From contig JAAEKA010000303.1 in assembly GCA_014155705.1 (NCBI GenBank), positions 1-34,599 of the forward strand: a stretch of DNA of 34,599 nt, written 5' to 3'. Position numbers and translations under genes: made by a program. Source of the DNA: Anaerolineae bacterium clx_CAG2 (GTDB lineage: Bacteria > Chloroflexota > Anaerolineae > JAAEKA01). The notes under the pieces are model-generated. The model was given only the letters and a program-made list of their open reading frames with translations, was not told the origin of the DNA and did no database searches. Shown here piece after piece: positions 32,866-34,599 of the stretch. Position 1 is the first letter of the stretch; each line of letters opens with the position of its first letter.

Positions 32866-34599
32866 ATGAGCAACACCCTTTTCCCTTCCAAAACTCTCTT
32901 CAACGTCGGCTGGCGCTATCTGCTGCGGCACCCGTGGCAGAGCATCCTGATGATCGTCGGCATTACCCTTGGGGTGGCCGTCGTCGTCGCTATCGACCTG
33001 GCCAACGCCAGCGCCAGCCAGGCCTTCGACCTGAGCACCGAAGCCGTGGCCGGGCGGGCGACTCACCAGATCGTAGCCGGGCCGCAGGGGTTGGATCAGG
33101 AGGTCTACATTGCGTTGCGCCGCGCGGGCCTGGCCAACGACGGGATCGCCAGCGCGCCAGTGCTGAGCGAGTATGTGTCCTCCGAGCAACTTGGAAGCCG
33201 GCCGCTGCAATTATTAGGCGTCGATCCCTTTGCCGAGACCCCCTTCCGCAGCTATGTGGCCGGCCAGGGCAACGTGCCCATCGATCAGTTGACTGCCTTC
33301 CTGACGCAGCCGGGCGCGATACTGCTCTCCAGCGACGTAGCCCAGCGCTATGACGTGCAGCTTGGCTCAGAGATCACGCTGAACGTGGGCGGCTACCAGC
33401 GGCCGGCCATCGTGGCCGGCCTGTTGCAGCCAGAGGACAGCCTCAGCCGCCGCGCGCTGGACGGTATGATCCTGGCCGACGTGGCCACGGCCCAGGAACT
33501 GACCGGCCGGCTGGGCCGGCTGGACCGCATTGACCTCCTTTTGCCCGAGGATGATCGTGCAGCCTTGCAGCGGTTGGAGGCGCTGCTGCCGGCCGAACTC
33601 GGCGTGACGCCTGTGGCCGCGCGCAGCGGCGCCATCGAGCAGATGACAGCCGCCTTCCGCACCAACCTGACTGCGCTCAGCCTGCTGGCGTTGGTGGTGG
33701 GGCTGTTTCTGATCTACAACACCATGACCTTCTCGGTGGTCCAGCGACGCCCGCTGTTCGGCACGCTGCGCTGTCTGGGTGTCACCGGCCGCGAGGTCTT
33801 TCTGCTGGTGTTGAGCGAGGCGCTTGTGATTGGCCTGCTGGGCGCGGCGCTGGGGGTCGCGCTGGGAGTGATCCTGGGCCAGGGCGCAGTACAGGCTGTG
33901 ACCCAGACCATCAACGACCTCTACTTTGTCCTGACTGTGCGCGGCGTTGCCATCCCGACCAGCAGTGTCCTCAAAGGGCTGCTGCTGGGCGTGGCTGCCA
34001 CTGTGCTGGCTGCCGCGCCGCCAGCCTGGGAGGCTGCCACCGTGCCGCCGCGCACGGCCCTTTCCCGCTCCGGTTTGGAAAGCAAGGCCGGCCGCGCTGT
34101 CAAGGGCGCGGCGCTGGGCAGCCTGGCGCTCCTGGCGGCCGGAGCTATCTTGCTGCTCATCCCAGCTCCCGGTCTGGCGCTCAGCTTTGCAGGCACCTTC
34201 GCGGTCATCGTTGGCATCGGCATGCAGACCCCCCTGGTCACCAAGCTGTTGATGAACGGCGTGGCGCCAATCAGCAGCCGGCTGGGCGGCCTGTTGGGAC
34301 GCATGGCGCCGCGCAGCGTGGTCAGTTCACTCAGCCGCACCGCTATCGCCATCGCCGCGCTGATGATCGCTGTCTCCGTCACCATTGGCGTCAGCCTGAT
34401 GGTCAACAGCTTCCGCTACACCGTGGTGGCCTGGCTGGCCCAGACTGTGCAGGGTGACGTCTATATCTCACCCCCCAGCGCGACCGCCACGGCTAACAGC
34501 GCCACCATCGACCCGGCGGCGGACGCCATCGTGCGCGGCTGGCCGGGCGTGGCGCGGGTCGACACGCTGCGCTCGGTGATGGTGGACTCGCCCGACGGT
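32866..34599 (+). CDS. FtsX/MacB-type ABC transporter permease (3' end beyond window)
   Basis: 578 codons from ATG 32866 are open to the last base, so the gene is cut by the window. It starts MSNTLFPSKTLFNVGWRYLL, then a first membrane helix SILMIVGITLGVAVVVAIDLA and a large extracytoplasmic MacB-like domain (about 50-260). Helices follow at LTALSLLALVVGLFLIYNTM, VFLLVLSEALVIGLLGAALGVALGVILG, then SSVLKGLLLGVAATVLAA and later ones, a second copy of the FtsX unit beginning near RMAPRSVVSSLSRTAIAIAALMIAVSV. The YNTMTFSVVQRR...LRCLGVTGREVF segment is the FtsX coupling-helix region. A double FtsX layout (about 800 residues) is expected. It should pair with the ATPase at 31474. No Shine-Dalgarno sits before the ATG: the heptamer array abuts it. 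Confidence 0.88.
   Translation, partial: MSNTLFPSKTLFNVGWRYLLRHPWQSILMIVGITLGVAVVVAIDLANASASQAFDLSTEAVAGRATHQIVAGPQGLDQEVYIALRRAGLANDGIASAPVLSEYVSSEQLGSRPLQLLGVDPFAETPFRSYVAGQGNVPIDQLTAFLTQPGAILLSSDVAQRYDVQLGSEITLNVGGYQRPAIVAGLLQPEDSLSRRALDGMILADVATAQELTGRLGRLDRIDLLLPEDDRAALQRLEALLPAELGVTPVAARSGAIEQMTAAFRTNLTALSLLALVVGLFLIYNTMTFSVVQRRPLFGTLRCLGVTGREVFLLVLSEALVIGLLGAALGVALGVILGQGAVQAVTQTINDLYFVLTVRGVAIPTSSVLKGLLLGVAATVLAAAPPAWEAATVPPRTALSRSGLESKAGRAVKGAALGSLALLAAGAILLLIPAPGLALSFAGTFAVIVGIGMQTPLVTKLLMNGVAPISSRLGGLLGRMAPRSVVSSLSRTAIAIAALMIAVSVTIGVSLMVNSFRYTVVAWLAQTVQGDVYISPPSATATANSATIDPAADAIVRGWPGVARVDTLRSVMVDSPDG

Overview
The window is a GC-rich bacterial chromosome segment, most likely from an uncultured member of the Chloroflexota (Anaerolineae/Caldilineae-like). 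I infer this from the gene mix (tandem Usp protein, LonB-type AAA_32 protease, aroK-aroB fusion, GTP-dependent PEPCK, DUF2142/PMT-like membrane protein with tandem C-terminal modules, dual-OB RecQ) and from the intergenic heptanucleotide arrays of the type (A/G)CGTGA(A/T). There is no rRNA or tRNA gene to prove it. No CRISPR array, complete transposase or prophage is visible.

Layout. 1-810: a PfkB sugar-kinase fragment joined out of frame to the C-terminal part of a TolB/PD40 beta-propeller protein. 815-4019 (minus): an operon read from 4019 leftwards, with a PD-(D/E)XK-like protein, hpt, a 41-codon small ORF that exactly fills the gap, a Na/Pi-cotransporter-like membrane protein and a tandem Usp. 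Divergent back-to-back promoters at 4061-4123 separate it from the rightward LonB-like protease (4186-6804). Two glycosyltransferases follow, then a convergent Nudix hydrolase. 10127-12958: a DUF2721 membrane protein with a strong promoter, REP-like repeats, and an aconitase-X pair whose small subunit is fused to a tyrosine-phosphatase domain. 13071-16104: methyltransferase, aldo/keto reductase, ABM-family monooxygenase, an internally deleted Cys/Met-metabolism PLP enzyme, and a bidirectional terminator. 16136-22239 (minus): pckG, a large membrane glycosyltransferase-like protein and aroKB. 22341-27498 (plus): a compact run NYN/PIN-HEAT, DUF488, DUF488, dual-OB-RecQ. 27614-31120: histidine phosphatase, TrmH/SpoU methyltransferase, gamma-glutamyltransferase and paired hairpins. 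31474-34599: an ABC ATPase and an FtsX/MacB-type permease (cut by the window end) with a four-helix-bundle gene lodged between them and flanked by heptamer arrays.

The two best candidates for something undescribed are the NYN-HEAT / DUF488 / DUF488 / DuOB-RecQ cluster, which looks like a nucleic-acid processing, repair or conflict system, and the aconitase-X small subunit (DUF126) fused to a Cys-X5-Arg phosphatase. A third theme is how deeply small repeats have entered genes here: they supply stop codons (DUF2721, TrmH), build the linker of the RecQ fusion, sit inside aroB, and bracket the four-helix-bundle gene.

All family names come from reading the translated sequence by eye and from memory of the families; no database search was run.
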